The notes under the pieces: generated by a model | Database searches by the model: none | Told to the model about the DNA's origin: nothing | The model's input: only the letters and a program-made list of their open reading frames with translations | DNA from: Hemerocallis citrina | Taxonomy: Eukaryota; Streptophyta; Magnoliopsida; Asparagales; Asphodelaceae | DNA: 64,000 nt | Assembly (NCBI GenBank): GCA_017893485.1 | Contig: CM030365.1 | Span: 48,977,712-49,041,711, forward strand | Direction: 5' to 3' | Program-made: the position numbers and the translations under genes | Shown here: one piece after another, positions 32,766-42,043 of the stretch | Layout of the letters: every line of letters starts with the position of its first letter | How positions within the stretch are numbered: the stretch's first letter is position 1

Positions 32766-33014
32766 GTATATCAAAATGCAAATTTGAGTTTAACATATTT
32801 ATTAAAATAATCCAAACAATATATAATATAAATAGTAGATCAAATAGAAATAGAAATTGAGGTTAAAATATACCATTATTCGAAATAAATAAAATTTTCG
32901 ATTAGAAAATATTTTAATAGAGAATCCAAAACGAATTTAACACTGGATAAATTATAATTAATCAAAATACAGAAAATATTCAGAAAATATTTATTTTCGG
33001 GAACGGGGGTTACA

Positions 33015-33019
33015 GTTTG
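33015..33019 (+). repeat. Target-site duplication GTTTG, right copy
   Basis: Partner of 29119-29123. Confidence 0.85.
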
Positions 33020-33074
33020 TGGGGGCAAAAAGGAAATATACTTACTCTTTTCTATCTTTCTCACCATCTCATAA

Positions 33075-34086
33075 CAATTCCACATTTCGTTCTTCTTCCC
33101 CTCTCACTTCGAACACAACCCTAGCTCCACGATCTTTATCCTCTCCTTCACTGTGTTCTTTAATATATCATATTTACCTCTTTGTGATAATATAATCTTC
33201 AAGTGCATATATATGTTTGCTTTGTTTTCTTTTTTCCCTTTCTTCTAAATTTTGTATCTGTTGATGAAAGGAATACTCGGGTTGCCTTCAAAAAGAAAAA
33301 TATATAAGGGGTGTTTGATAAAACTAAAATGTATCCATAAAAGCATTCAAAATAGTATTATACATATACTTCAATTATGTCAGCTCAATATTTCATCTTA
33401 ATGTACACAAACCCAATGTGCGTTTGCTTGTATATTTTGAACATAATTTTTTGTTTTGTTTTATTCCTTTTTAATTCTCTCATTCATCATTTCGATCATC
33501 TCAGATAACATACAATTCAGAATAAAATCACTACCGCCTCTTCCTTAGAGTTTGTCCGAGTTTTATTTTGCCACGAGGATTTCATATTTTCATTTAAAAT
33601 GCGTACATTATCAATTATTTTTTTTTGGAAGCATATATATAAATTTGTTTTTCTTTAAATAGTTTGTCCTTCAAGACTCGAAGTTTGTTTGCATTTAAAT
33701 AATTGTTATTTTTATTTTATCAACTTGCAAATGGCCCAATTTGAGAACTTGCTTAGGGCTCCCTGAAATTCAGATACACCAATATAAGTTATCCTCCCTC
33801 CCTCCATTACATACCAATATATTTGGAGTTGGTTGTTTGTCTCTATCATGTGCCAACCAGTTAGCATTATTGTGGGACAATGCAGAAGTGTTACGGTCAT
33901 CTGTGAATTTGTCTCTCTATTGGTTGTACATTAGAGGTGAATAAAATCTTACAATTTGTGAGAGATGTATATGAATTTAGTGTCTTTTTTATTTTCTCCA
34001 GGAAAAGAGTTGTGTCATTTAATTTTAGAGCAAGTGTGTTTATTTACATATTTTCTTAAGGAAAAGAGTCGTGTCATTTAATTTTT
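33075..34086. other. Unassigned AT-rich sequence
   Basis: No coding frame, RNA gene or element end that I can support. A duplicated phrase, AGGAAAAGAGT(T/C)GTGTCATTTAATTTT, occurs at about 34001-34027 and 34059-34086. Confidence 0.6.
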
Positions 34087-34721
34087 GGGGTTTTAACGTG
34101 TATATCCTTAACAAATAAGTGAATATCATATATGTCCCTCACAAATATATATTGTCAAATTTGTTCCCAACAATATATGCCACAATTCTTAAGTACCTCT
34201 CGAGTTTTAAAAACTCAAAACGATGGAGAATTTTCAGTTTTTTTAATGGACCTGATGAAAAATGACTGAAATGTTCTCTTCTCTACCATTCAAACTTTAT
34301 CTTCTTCATCCTTGTAAATCCGGGCAATTGTTAATCCAACCGAGACTCATTAACTCGTCTCAAAACTACTTTATTTTTTCAAGAAATGGACAACTAACAA
34401 TGCATCTTTGAGAACTACATATTCTTCACGTTACTTCTCCAAATTTGTCATCAATCTTGTTTTTTAACGATAGATTATTAGATTCCTCATTTATTTTCCT
34501 TAAAACTTTTAAATATCTTCTCATTTGATTGTCTAATTTGATCTTTTAATTTGATTTCTATTTGTCTCATAAGGGTAAAATCATGGTTAACTTAGTGGTA
34601 TCTAACATATGGATAAATATGAAATATAGTCCAAATTGTTAGGGCATATACGAAAATATACATTTGTTAGAAATATATATGATATTATCATATTTGTTAG
34701 GGATATACATATTAAAAACCC
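34087..34721. mobile_element. Long terminal-inverted-repeat element, about 635 bp
   Basis: The left end GGGGTTTTAACGTGTATATC and the reverse complement of the right end (GGGTTTTTAATATGTATATC) match. The homology continues about 90-100 bp through AACAAAT, ATATCATATAT and CCCAACAATAT-like words. No transposase. Long TIRs suggest a Mutator-like MITE, but no 9-bp duplication is visible. Confidence 0.65.
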
Positions 34722-34830
34722 GTAATCGTTAATAATAAAAATTAGTACACAAATGGATATGCTTAATTTTGGTATCATAAATACAACTCACATCACTAAA
34801 GTCTCCTTGCAATAAATCCACTTATTATTA

Positions 34831-35149
34831 CTAGTATCATGCATGTGCGATGCACGTGGAGAGGAATGAAAAGGATAAAAAAAACTATAATGCACGTGCG
34901 ATGCACGTGGAGGGAAATGAAAAGGAAAAAAAAATATTAACACGTGCGATGCACGTGGAGGGGATTGGAAAGGACCGGAAAAAAAAACTATAATGCACGT
35001 GCGGTGCATGTGGAGGGGAATGAAAAGGGAAAAAAAAGAGGGGAATGAAAAGGAAAAAAAAAGGCCAAAACGTGCAGCGCACGTGTTGGCTTCAAAATGA
35101 CATCAATGACAAATGACACTAACCCCTTCTCCCATTATAATAGTAGAGA
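34831..35149 (-). mobile_element. Non-autonomous Helitron, 319 bp, with tandem terminal hairpins
   Basis: On the minus strand it starts TCTCTACTATTATAATGGG after A (35150 on plus is T) and ends ATACTAG before T (34830). Hairpin words GTGCGATGCACGTG-like occur four times (about 34843, 34893, 34941, 34997), plus a variant CGTGCAGCGCACG near 35070. The 3'-terminal hairpin unit has thus been duplicated in tandem with a 48-56-bp period. Each unit is followed by GGAGGGGAATGAAAAGG and an A-run. No helicase frame. Confidence 0.75.
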
Positions 35150-35957
35150 TTTTTTAACCATGCGTTTATTATTAAAAGGTGTCTCATCATTCAATAATTC
35201 TCTATCTTCTCTCTTTGGTTGGTTTTGTTCCTTGAATTTTTTCCCTAAAAATAATCCTTTTATAAATACTGGTGTTACACAGGCTACAATAATTTTGAGA
35301 GATTCATAAAATTAAATAGAACTCTACAAAAGTATGAGAGAATTGAGAGAAACTTATGAATATCATTCTTACAGTAATTACTGAAATCTTTATTATTATC
35401 CTTATATACGCTGATGATTTAGAGAATCACTGTCAAACCATAATATTATCCAATTGAATATTACTAAAGCTAAAAAATGCATGCAATGAAAAGATGTTGC
35501 AAATTCGATTAATTCATGTTAATAGGTATATTACAACATCATTCACATTCAGTAAATATGTTATACATTATAAACTATGCATTACAGCATACGTTAGGAT
35601 AAAGATGATTGACTAAAAAAATCATATAAAAATAATTTTATGAATTGTGTTTACATAAAAATCTAAATCTAAGCTAGGAGATGAGGGTGGGTTTGGGAAG
35701 AATCATGAGATTTTGTGAGATTGAGAAAGTGGGAGGAGAAAAGACTGTATTAGAGGGATTGAGATTTTTATTTTGTTTTGTTTTTTTTCCAATAAATTCG
35801 TGCATAGTGCACGTGTTAGTTGAATAGAAATCTCTACTTTTCATTTCCTTTCTCTATTTAAAAATAAAGAAAGAAGAGAGGGGATAAACTCTCTCTTTTC
35901 TATTAGTATAAGATATAGATATAATATAATATAATAAAATATTTTTCTCTATCTCTG
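35150..35957. other. Unassigned AT-rich region with Helitron-like scraps
   Basis: The hairpin CGTGCATAGTGCACG at 35799-35813 followed by TGTTAGT, and AATCTCTAC at about 35830, look like a mutated Helitron 3' end and a second 5' end. Support is weak. Nothing else is recognised. Confidence 0.3.
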
Positions 35958-36055
35958 ACCTCAAAATATTTGACCTAATTAGCTTTGTGACCTTCTTTTT
36001 ATTTTTATTTGGTGAAATGACCCTGTTTAGAAAATATTTAGCGAAATGACCTAGT
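35958..36055. repeat. Inverted repeat flanking the pararetrovirus, left arm
   Basis: GAAATGACCC, AAAATATTTAGC and GAAATGACC words. They appear in inverted, partly tandem form at 43720-43858 (GGGTCATTTGGC, CTAAATATTTTT, GGGTCGTTTGGC). The match is clear but diverged. Confidence 0.55.
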
Positions 36056-36286
36056 TCTTAATTAAATTTCTATAGTATACTTCCTATAAATTTTTTTATA
36101 GGAAGTGTGACATTTCTTTAAATTCTAAAAGTTGTTGGGTTTTAAGATAATTTTTATTTTTATTATTAGATTTTAGTTTTTCTATTCTATAGCTTATAAA
36201 TTAGTAATAAATTTAAAGAAAATTACAGAAATTAAGTAAAATTACTTACTCTGTACTGGTTCTGGTACCAACTACGTGGCGAAGCG

Positions 36287-36320
36287 TGAAATCTCTTCTG
36301 CGCGTGAAATCTCTTCTGCA
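36287..36320. repeat. Short tandem duplication at the pararetrovirus edge
   Basis: GTGAAATCTCTTCTGC occurs twice head to tail, next to a further direct repeat AAAAAATTTTAAAG (about 36344-36374). Confidence 0.8.
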
Positions 36321-36368
36321 AAATAAAATTAAAGAGGGTATCAAAAAATTTTAAAGGATCAAAAAATT

Positions 36369-36893
36369 TTAAAGATGATAATTTTCTGTAAAATAATATT
36401 CTTCGAAATAATGTATATTTTCTATCTCAAAAAAGTAATCAAACATGTCTTCAAGATCTCCCATATATTCTAATTCTGTCTCAGATATTTCACTATTACT
36501 ATCATATGGAGGTTCTTCAAGTTCTTCTATATGTCTATTTCTTTCTCCAATTTGTTCATTTTCTTCTAGAAATTGTCTATATGTTGTTGTAGGGCTCCAG
36601 ATATAACTACTAAATACACCATTCTCATAGAATAATAAAGATCTTTCGTAAAAAGTTAGATCATCAATTATTTCGACATTTATATAACTAGTTTCTCCAA
36701 AATTTATTTGATTTATTGTTATAATTATTACTCGTTGTACAATAAAGAATAATAGTTTGAATTCATAATAATCATTCATGCCTGTTACTCTATGAGGATA
36801 ATAAACATAAATAACTAGCATTCTATCACTTTCTTGATAATTAATCATTAATTCAAAAATTTCCGAGGCAATACTCAAACCATTGTTATCCAT
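36369..36893 (-). pseudogene. Pararetrovirus acidic ORF after the primer site
   Basis: A 174-codon open frame beginning MDNNGLSIASEIFE and ending in a strongly acidic tail (EELEEPPYDSNSEISETELE, YMGDLEDMFDYFFEIEN). It is the first ORF downstream of the putative primer site at 37014-37024, where caulimovirids place their first gene. I recognise no domain. The frame is intact and unusually long compared with its broken neighbours. Its downstream continuation ends near the edge of the integrated copy. It could be a virion-associated or regulatory protein, but this is not shown. Confidence 0.5.
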
Positions 36894-37013
36894 TAGCTCT
36901 ATTGAACAAAAATAATTATAAAATCAGGAGTAAAGTGAGATTTCTAAGGATACCTTAAAAATCAAAACAAAATGTCCCATCATGCTTCCGACCAAGTTAA
37001 ACCTCTTTGAGCA

Positions 37014-37024
37014 GCTCTGTACCA
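37014..37024 (-). other. tRNA-Met-like primer-binding site of the pararetrovirus
   Basis: The minus strand reads TGGTACAGAGC, one base short of TGGTATCAGAGC, the site complementary to the 3' end of plant initiator tRNA-Met. It is located downstream of the TATA box, as expected for the leader. Confidence 0.6.
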
Positions 37025-37345
37025 GTTACTACCAGTGGATAAAATACCTCTGGTATGAACCCCAATTTCAGTGCTCCTTTTACGTTCCTCCCATCTCAGG
37101 ATTACTATGCTTTCAAAAGAGCTTCATCCGATAGATACGTCTGGAACAACTAATAGCACTTCGATATAGGCAACCACAACCTAACTCGTTTCCTGCTACT
37201 AGGTTTGTAGTCTACCTTTAGAAGGTTAAAAATGAGTCTTTTTGCAAGATCTTTGAGGTAGAGCCTTACAAAACTCTCCCCAAATAAGAAAAATTAGTTG
37301 CTCATACCTTATTTAGTAAAAGATCTTGTAGAAGAATCATAGAAA

Positions 37346-37356
37346 GATAATTTTAT
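37346..37356 (-). promoter_or_regulatory. PolyA signal AATAAA in the pararetrovirus leader
   Basis: The minus strand reads GAAATAAAATT about 85-90 nt downstream of the TATA box, the arrangement used by plant pararetroviruses for terminally redundant transcripts. Confidence 0.5.
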
Positions 37357-37440
37357 TTCTCTTGATCTTCTTACAGACTTTTCTTACAAGCTTATATGGA
37401 GGATCTAGATAGTCTGCCTTCTACCTTACTCATCTTACCC

Positions 37441-37523
37441 TTTTATAGACCAAGGGATCAGCTTTCAACAAGTTTACATATGTCATTGCTTACATCACAA
37501 GTCAAATAATTGTTGCTTACATC
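37441..37523 (-). promoter_or_regulatory. Pararetrovirus promoter: TATA box and as-1-like repeats
   Basis: Minus strand: TGATGTAAGCAA at 37523-37512, again at 37496-37485 and followed by TGACA, then TATAAAA at about 37447-37441. The paired TGATGTAAG motifs are one substitution from the TGACG core of the as-1 element and stand about 40 bp from the TATA box, as in the 35S promoter type. Activity is unknown. Confidence 0.6.
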
Positions 37524-37799
37524 AGTCTTTAATAATTGCCTTGTGGACTACTCTAGAAATAAAGATTCCTCCTGGTAGACATGTTCACATGCTCCACATT
37601 TGTGTTGATGTTCAGTCTTCATCAAGCTACAATAGTATCCAACTGTCTCTTCTGTCATTGTCATTGCTCCTGTGGATAGTATTTGGTACCAGCTGTCAAA
37701 CAGCTCATCCTTATCTCGTGGTTATTTTATTTTTGCTATACTATACATTTTTTTTTTCTGGATCTGGGCTGTCATAGATCCATATGCTGTCTCTTAGTT

Positions 37800-38567
37800 T
37801 TATATCCTTAACTCACAATACATGTTCCTGAAGCCCATGGCCCTTCTTTCTGGGATTAATTTTTCAAATTCTTCAGTTTTGTATGGTACAATATTTGATG
37901 CTCCATAGATTACCTGGGTGGTCATCCCTATTTTTATAATGTGTTCTGCTGGGAGCTCTTCATTGTCTTCAAGATATTCAGGGATGACTGAATACATTCT
38001 GACATTTATTTTTGAGGCCTTTGTGAGGCCAAAATAACTCTTGGCTGCTTTGTAAATTTCTCTTGGCAAGTTGACTAGGACCTCACATTCTCTAGACGGA
38101 TAGATGCAATGAATAAGTCCTCTTTCGAACAATGCCCTGGTTGTTCTTGGATTAGCTGCTGGTAGGATGATGGCCTTGTTCATATGTTGTTGTGATATCG
38201 TTTTGATGAACTGGTTCACCACTGTTACTTGGCATAGTTTTTGAATATATTGTAAAAATAATACTTTCTTTGATACATTGATAGGAGCTTTCTCAGTAAG
38301 AAGTATCTCCTTGTATATAGTCTTATTTGAGGATGTAAGTGCATCATCTTTTAAGGAATGAGTAGGTTCGCCTATCTCACTCGTTTTCTTGCTAGTATTG
38401 TCTACCATAATTTCTACGGTTACATGCTGACTTACATGCTGGTAGAACAGACTTTGGAGCCCGCATATTTGCAATTGTAATTGATTAAATGCTCTTTTTA
38501 TTTGCTCCACAGTCTCCTTTAGGTAGACTATATCCTAATCTATATGCTGGACTCTATTTTCCATCAT
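37800..38567 (-). pseudogene. Pararetrovirus ORF downstream of RNase H (transactivator-like position)
   Basis: Starts at MMENRVQHID, just after the end of RNase H, with one stop at codon 11, and is then open to 37800. The N-terminus is heptad-like (DIVYLKETVEQIKRAF, LQLQICGLQSLF). The C-terminal half contains IHCIYPSRECEVLVNLPRE, SYFGLTKASKINVRMYSVIP and EHIIKIGM. By position it corresponds to the transactivator/ORF VI slot of several caulimovirid genera. I do not recognise a diagnostic motif with certainty, so the role is open. It could instead be a lineage-specific protein. Confidence 0.5.
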
Positions 38568-39565
38568 GTAAAAATAAAATTGTTAGCTTCTTGATAAGAA
38601 ATTTGCTAGGATGTTATATTTTCCTTTTATATTTTCTATTGAGAAGTCGTAATGTGCTAACTCCATTTGCCATCTTATCAACCTTTTATTTGATAGAGTT
38701 GGGTCTATTATTTTATTAATCCAACTCTTTGATTGTGTATTGTCTGTTCTTACTGTGAATTTTGTATGTATGATGAATAGCTCAAACTTTTTTTTAGCTT
38801 TTAAGATCGCTAGTAGTTCTTTTTCATTTATGTGGTAATTTTATTGGGTCTGTGTGAATGATCTATTAGTATATCTGGCTAGTCTTTCTTCTTCTTCACC
38901 TATTTCAATGAATTTTAATACTGCTCCCTAATTATTTTCACACGCATCTATTTTTATTATCCATGAACATTCTTTAACAGGTAATCTTAGTTTATGTAAT
39001 TCTGAAGTTTGTTGTTTTAATATTTTAAGTTTCTCTTCATCCTCTGGTGTCCATTTCCATTTCTTAAACTCTTTTAATTTTTGTTGTAACCAATTTGTTT
39101 TTGTTGATAAATTTGGTATGTAACATCTTGTTTGATTTAGTAACCCTATTATAGATTGTACTTCTCTTTTTTCTTTTAGGACATTAGGAAATGTCTTTAT
39201 TTTTTCTGCTATATGTGGTTATAATTCTATTTCTTCACGTGATAACTTTGTTCCTAAGAATTCTAACTCAGTTTTGAATAATTCCATTTTCTTTTTTGAT
39301 AGTATAATACCTGCATTTTTCACTATTTCTATGAATTTTATTAGATGTTCTTTATGTTGTTCCTCGTTTTCGGATCCTATTAGAATATCATCTACATATA
39401 CTAATATAAAATTGTTGTATTTTTCAAAAAAATTATCCCTATATTCTTGAAATATTCCAGGGTGTTTTTATAACCGATTGGTAATACATTCCATTCATAA
39501 AATCCCTGAGGTGTGCTAAATGCTGTTAAAGATTTTAAATCTTCTGTTAGTTTTACATGATAAAA
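38568..39565 (-). pseudogene. Pararetrovirus RT C-terminal half and RNase H
   Basis: Continues the RT frame after a stop at about 39566. The catalytic YVDD box is present at 39398-39387 and is followed by KKKMELF-like and FLGTKL words. RNase H follows with KIDACENN, NEKELLAILKAKKKFE, VRTDNTQSKSW and ANFLSR. Stops and frameshifts are frequent. RT and RNase H would convert the RNA pregenome into viral DNA in the cytoplasm. Confidence 0.75.
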
Positions 39566-39922
39566 TCATAATTTACAATCAAATTTTGAATATATTTTTC
39601 TTGTTCTTACTGTGTTAAGTAGTATTTGCTTGTCTAGTAGTGGGTATCCAAACCTCTTAGTATTTTTATTTATTTTCTTATAATTTACTACCATTCGAGA
39701 TTTACCTCTTTTTTCTTCTGAATGCTTTCTTACTATGAATGCTGGTGATGAATGTGGACTTTGTGATTTTCTTATGTAATTATTTTCCAATAATTCTTCT
39801 ATATGTATTTTGAACTCTTCTAGATCTGTTGGAGTATATCTTATAGGTTTAATTTTTATTATTTTGTTCTTATCTATTAACTCTATATGTGTCGTGGGTT
39901 TACTTAAGTTCCATTTCACCAA
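39566..39922 (-). pseudogene. Pararetrovirus reverse transcriptase N-terminal half
   Basis: A 118-codon frame with PTDLEEFKIHIEELLENNYI, SQSPHSSPAFIVRKHSEEKR, GKSRMVVNYKKINKNTKR and YPLLDKQILL. These are the fingers and first aspartate region of caulimovirid RT. The usual ID/FD catalytic motif appears as KFDCKL just before the stop at 39566. Confidence 0.85.
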
Positions 39923-39988
39923 ATGGACTTCTCCGCACAGATCTTCTAATTGTTTTTGTAAAATTTCTTTTGTAGTTGTTTCTTGAAC

Positions 39989-40434
39989 TTATTGTATTCT
40001 AGTTTTGTTTGGTAAATATTGGTATTCACCAGGTTGGGTTGAAGAAACTCTGATGTGTGGCAGGTCAGTTCTGGAATAAGGTTGGGTTATTCTAATTGCT
40101 ATTGCTTGGTGTCGGCAAGGTGTCGTAAATACGACTGATTTATGTGATATGGTAATGGGATAGTATTGTTGGAAAAAGTCATTTCCTAAGAGTAAATCAT
40201 TATTCATATCATCAAACTGCTATATTATTGGTATTTTTAGTATGTAACTTCCTATTTGTACATTAACATTTTGTTGATACTTGTCAAGTATGATAGTTTG
40301 TCCAGTTAATCCAGTTATTGCTTTTTTATTATATCCATCTTGTTTTTATTTTGGTAGTATATTTTCGCGGCATAGGCTAGTGCTTGCTCCGGTGTCTATT
40401 AGACTATGACAGTTTCTTGATTTGTATCATTCGT
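39989..40434 (-). pseudogene. Pararetrovirus aspartic protease, second copy
   Basis: The active-site box LIDTGAST (DTGA codons at 40396-40385) is followed by ITGLTGQTIIL and, after a stop, LLLGNDFF (near 40200), the flap/C-terminal mark of retroviral proteases. It lies directly before RT, the normal protease position. There is an in-frame stop after CRENILPK and another after IPII. Confidence 0.75.
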
Positions 40435-40519
40435 AAACAAATTCTGTTAGTATGTATAATGTATTTTTTATTGCTCTTATTGGATTCATTTGTCCAATAT
40501 TCTATTTATTACCATACTT

Positions 40520-41000
40520 TCATTGTTTAATGTTATTGTGATTTTTTTCTTCTTGAATTGAGTAAGATTGTACTGATGTAAGGAAGTCAGTTCCTAATAG
40601 CATTTCATTAACATGGTGTTCTGGGTCTACGTGTAAGTGTAATAACATATTCTTTTTACCATTTATCCTTAGTGGTAGTATAATTTTATATACAACTGGA
40701 TGTCTATTATTGTAATAGTCTAGGTAGTCATATGGGTTTTCTAATGTTATTAATTCAGTTGTTTTTACATTTGTTTGTTTAATATGTGAATTAGTAGCTC
40801 CTGTATCTACTAAGGCTATTTGTTTATTCCATTTTCCATTGTCATAATATTCTATTTCTATTTTAAATTGGTTATTGTTTTGGTGTTCTAATGTATTTAT
40901 TATTGGTATTAATTCCAATGCTTGTTGTTTATTTCTTATTGATGGTGATCTCTTTCCGAACATAATTTGTGGTGCTTTTCCTTTTGCAATTTCTTTTGCT
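40520..41000 (-). pseudogene. Pararetrovirus aspartic protease, first copy
   Basis: Part of a 262-codon frame that begins in the movement protein. IALVDTGATNSHI (DTGA codons at 40807-40796) and, about 80 residues later, MLLGTDFL form a complete retroviral-type protease. It precedes another complete protease-like domain at 39989-40434. Two in tandem is unusual for a caulimovirid as far as I know. Confidence 0.75.
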
Positions 41001-41640
41001 TTATTAAAGTCGAATTCTATATAATTTGGTATAGTCATTTCAGGCTTTTCTCTAGCTGGTTTGTATCTTATAATTTCGCTGAATAGAGCCTCTATTTTAA
41101 AATTATCTGTATTTCTATTTTTTACTTCGTGCTTGCTAGTGAAAGCATAAATATTTCTTATTTGTATACTCATAACTTTGCTTTTTTTTTTCCCTATCAT
41201 TTCTATTCCTGATAATCTATGATACATGACTAGACTTTTGTCTTTATTTTCTTCTGCCATGCTTATAGAGAAATTAGGTTTTATTGTAAATTTTATCTTT
41301 TGGTACATTAGGTTTCCTTACACTATTCCTATTAAGGCATCTTGTGTATTTGATATTATTCTATCATCCGTTAGGTATATTTTCAGGGGTGTATTTATCC
41401 ATTCCTTAAAATAGGCTTTTATTATTATTTGTACAGCTCCTAAATAAATGTGTCTTAATGTTTTTCTGGTTTTCTCATTTATTTTTTCCATCTCTTGTCT
41501 TATTATTCTTTCAGTTATTAATGAGATTATGGTTTTTCCTTATGCTTGTTCAATGTCTATAGGTTGTTCATTAGTCCTAACTATTATGATGGTACTTTTC
41601 TTCCTTTCGAATATTGGTCGTTTAAAATTTTCTTTGGATT
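41001..41640 (-). pseudogene. Pararetrovirus movement protein
   Basis: Minus-strand frame with IYLTDDRIISNTQDALIGIV, a stop, then GNLMYQKIKFTIKPNFSISM and VMSIQIRNIYAFTSKH. This matches the 30K-type viral movement protein pattern (Pfam MP): a conserved aspartate, a DALIG segment, and a GNL...Y..I.F....FSIS stretch. Movement proteins carry virus through plasmodesmata. It lies between the coat protein zinc knuckle and the first protease. At least one stop (at about 41311) breaks it. Confidence 0.75.
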
Positions 41641-41665
41641 TATATCTAATTTGGTCGCTCTTATT

Positions 41666-42043
41666 TTATCGTATGATTTGTATATCAAAGCACATTCTTT
41701 CTCTTACTTCTTCATTGTTTTCTTCTCTTTCTGAAGGTTCTCCTATTTCTGTTATTTCTGCCATCCTATTTATTTTACATTCTTCTGTTTCACCTTCACT
41801 ACTTCCACTATCTTCTTCCATTACCATTATTTCTTTATCTTCACTTACTTCTGACCATTCTTCCTCATATTCTATGGGTTCATAATTTATGTTATTCATG
41901 TCTTCAACTTCTTCTACGTATTTTACATTTTCTTTTTTCATTCTTTTAGGACAATTTGGTGATATATGTCCTACCTCTCCACATATGTAACAATTACATT
42001 TCTTAGGGTTTTTCGCATACTGTCTATTTTTATTTTTATTCAT
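41666..42043 (-). pseudogene. Pararetrovirus coat protein C-terminal part with zinc knuckle
   Basis: A 125-codon frame with CYICGEVGHISPNC (CCHC, residues about 18-31) and a long acidic tail rich in Glu. This is the nucleic-acid-binding end of a caulimovirid coat protein. It is in a different frame from the preceding coat segment, which overlaps it by a few bases at 42040-42043 (an ATGA-like overlap). Confidence 0.85.

Larger units (their letters stand above)
29124..33014 (-). mobile_element. Solo LTR, 3891 bp, TSD GTTTG
   Basis: The plus strand begins TGTCACGCCCCG and ends GGGGGTTACA. By analogy with the other long LTRs here the element reads on the minus strand (TGTAACCCCCGTT...CGGGGCGTGACA). 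Perfect GTTTG duplications flank it. There is no primer site, gag or pol inside, so it is a solo LTR, although an internal insertion cannot be excluded at this length. It contains a (TA)n tract at 32382-32414 that could serve as a TATA region. The Pro/Ser-rich open frames at 31659-32490 (minus) are compositional and are not called as genes. Confidence 0.8.
29012..33074. mobile_element. Small inverted-repeat element split by a solo LTR
   Basis: TTATGAGATGGTGAGAA at 29012-29028 and its perfect inverted copy at 33058-33074 bracket the solo LTR at 29124-33014. Without the LTR and its duplication the element is only about 165-170 bp, a MITE size. Target duplication is not visible because the left side abuts a (GT)n run. 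Confidence 0.5.

Noticed and set aside
35790..35935. A third Helitron
   Set aside because: A hairpin and TTAGT/TCTCTAC words are present, but no convincing pair of ends could be defined.
36250..36275. TGGTTCTGGTACCA as the pararetrovirus primer site
   Set aside because: Poorer match to tRNA-Met than TGGTACAGAGC at 37014-37024, and located after the first ORF.
41448..41885. Plus-strand hydrophobic frame (145 codons)
   Set aside because: It is the antisense shadow of the acidic coat-protein tail and movement-protein region of the pararetrovirus.
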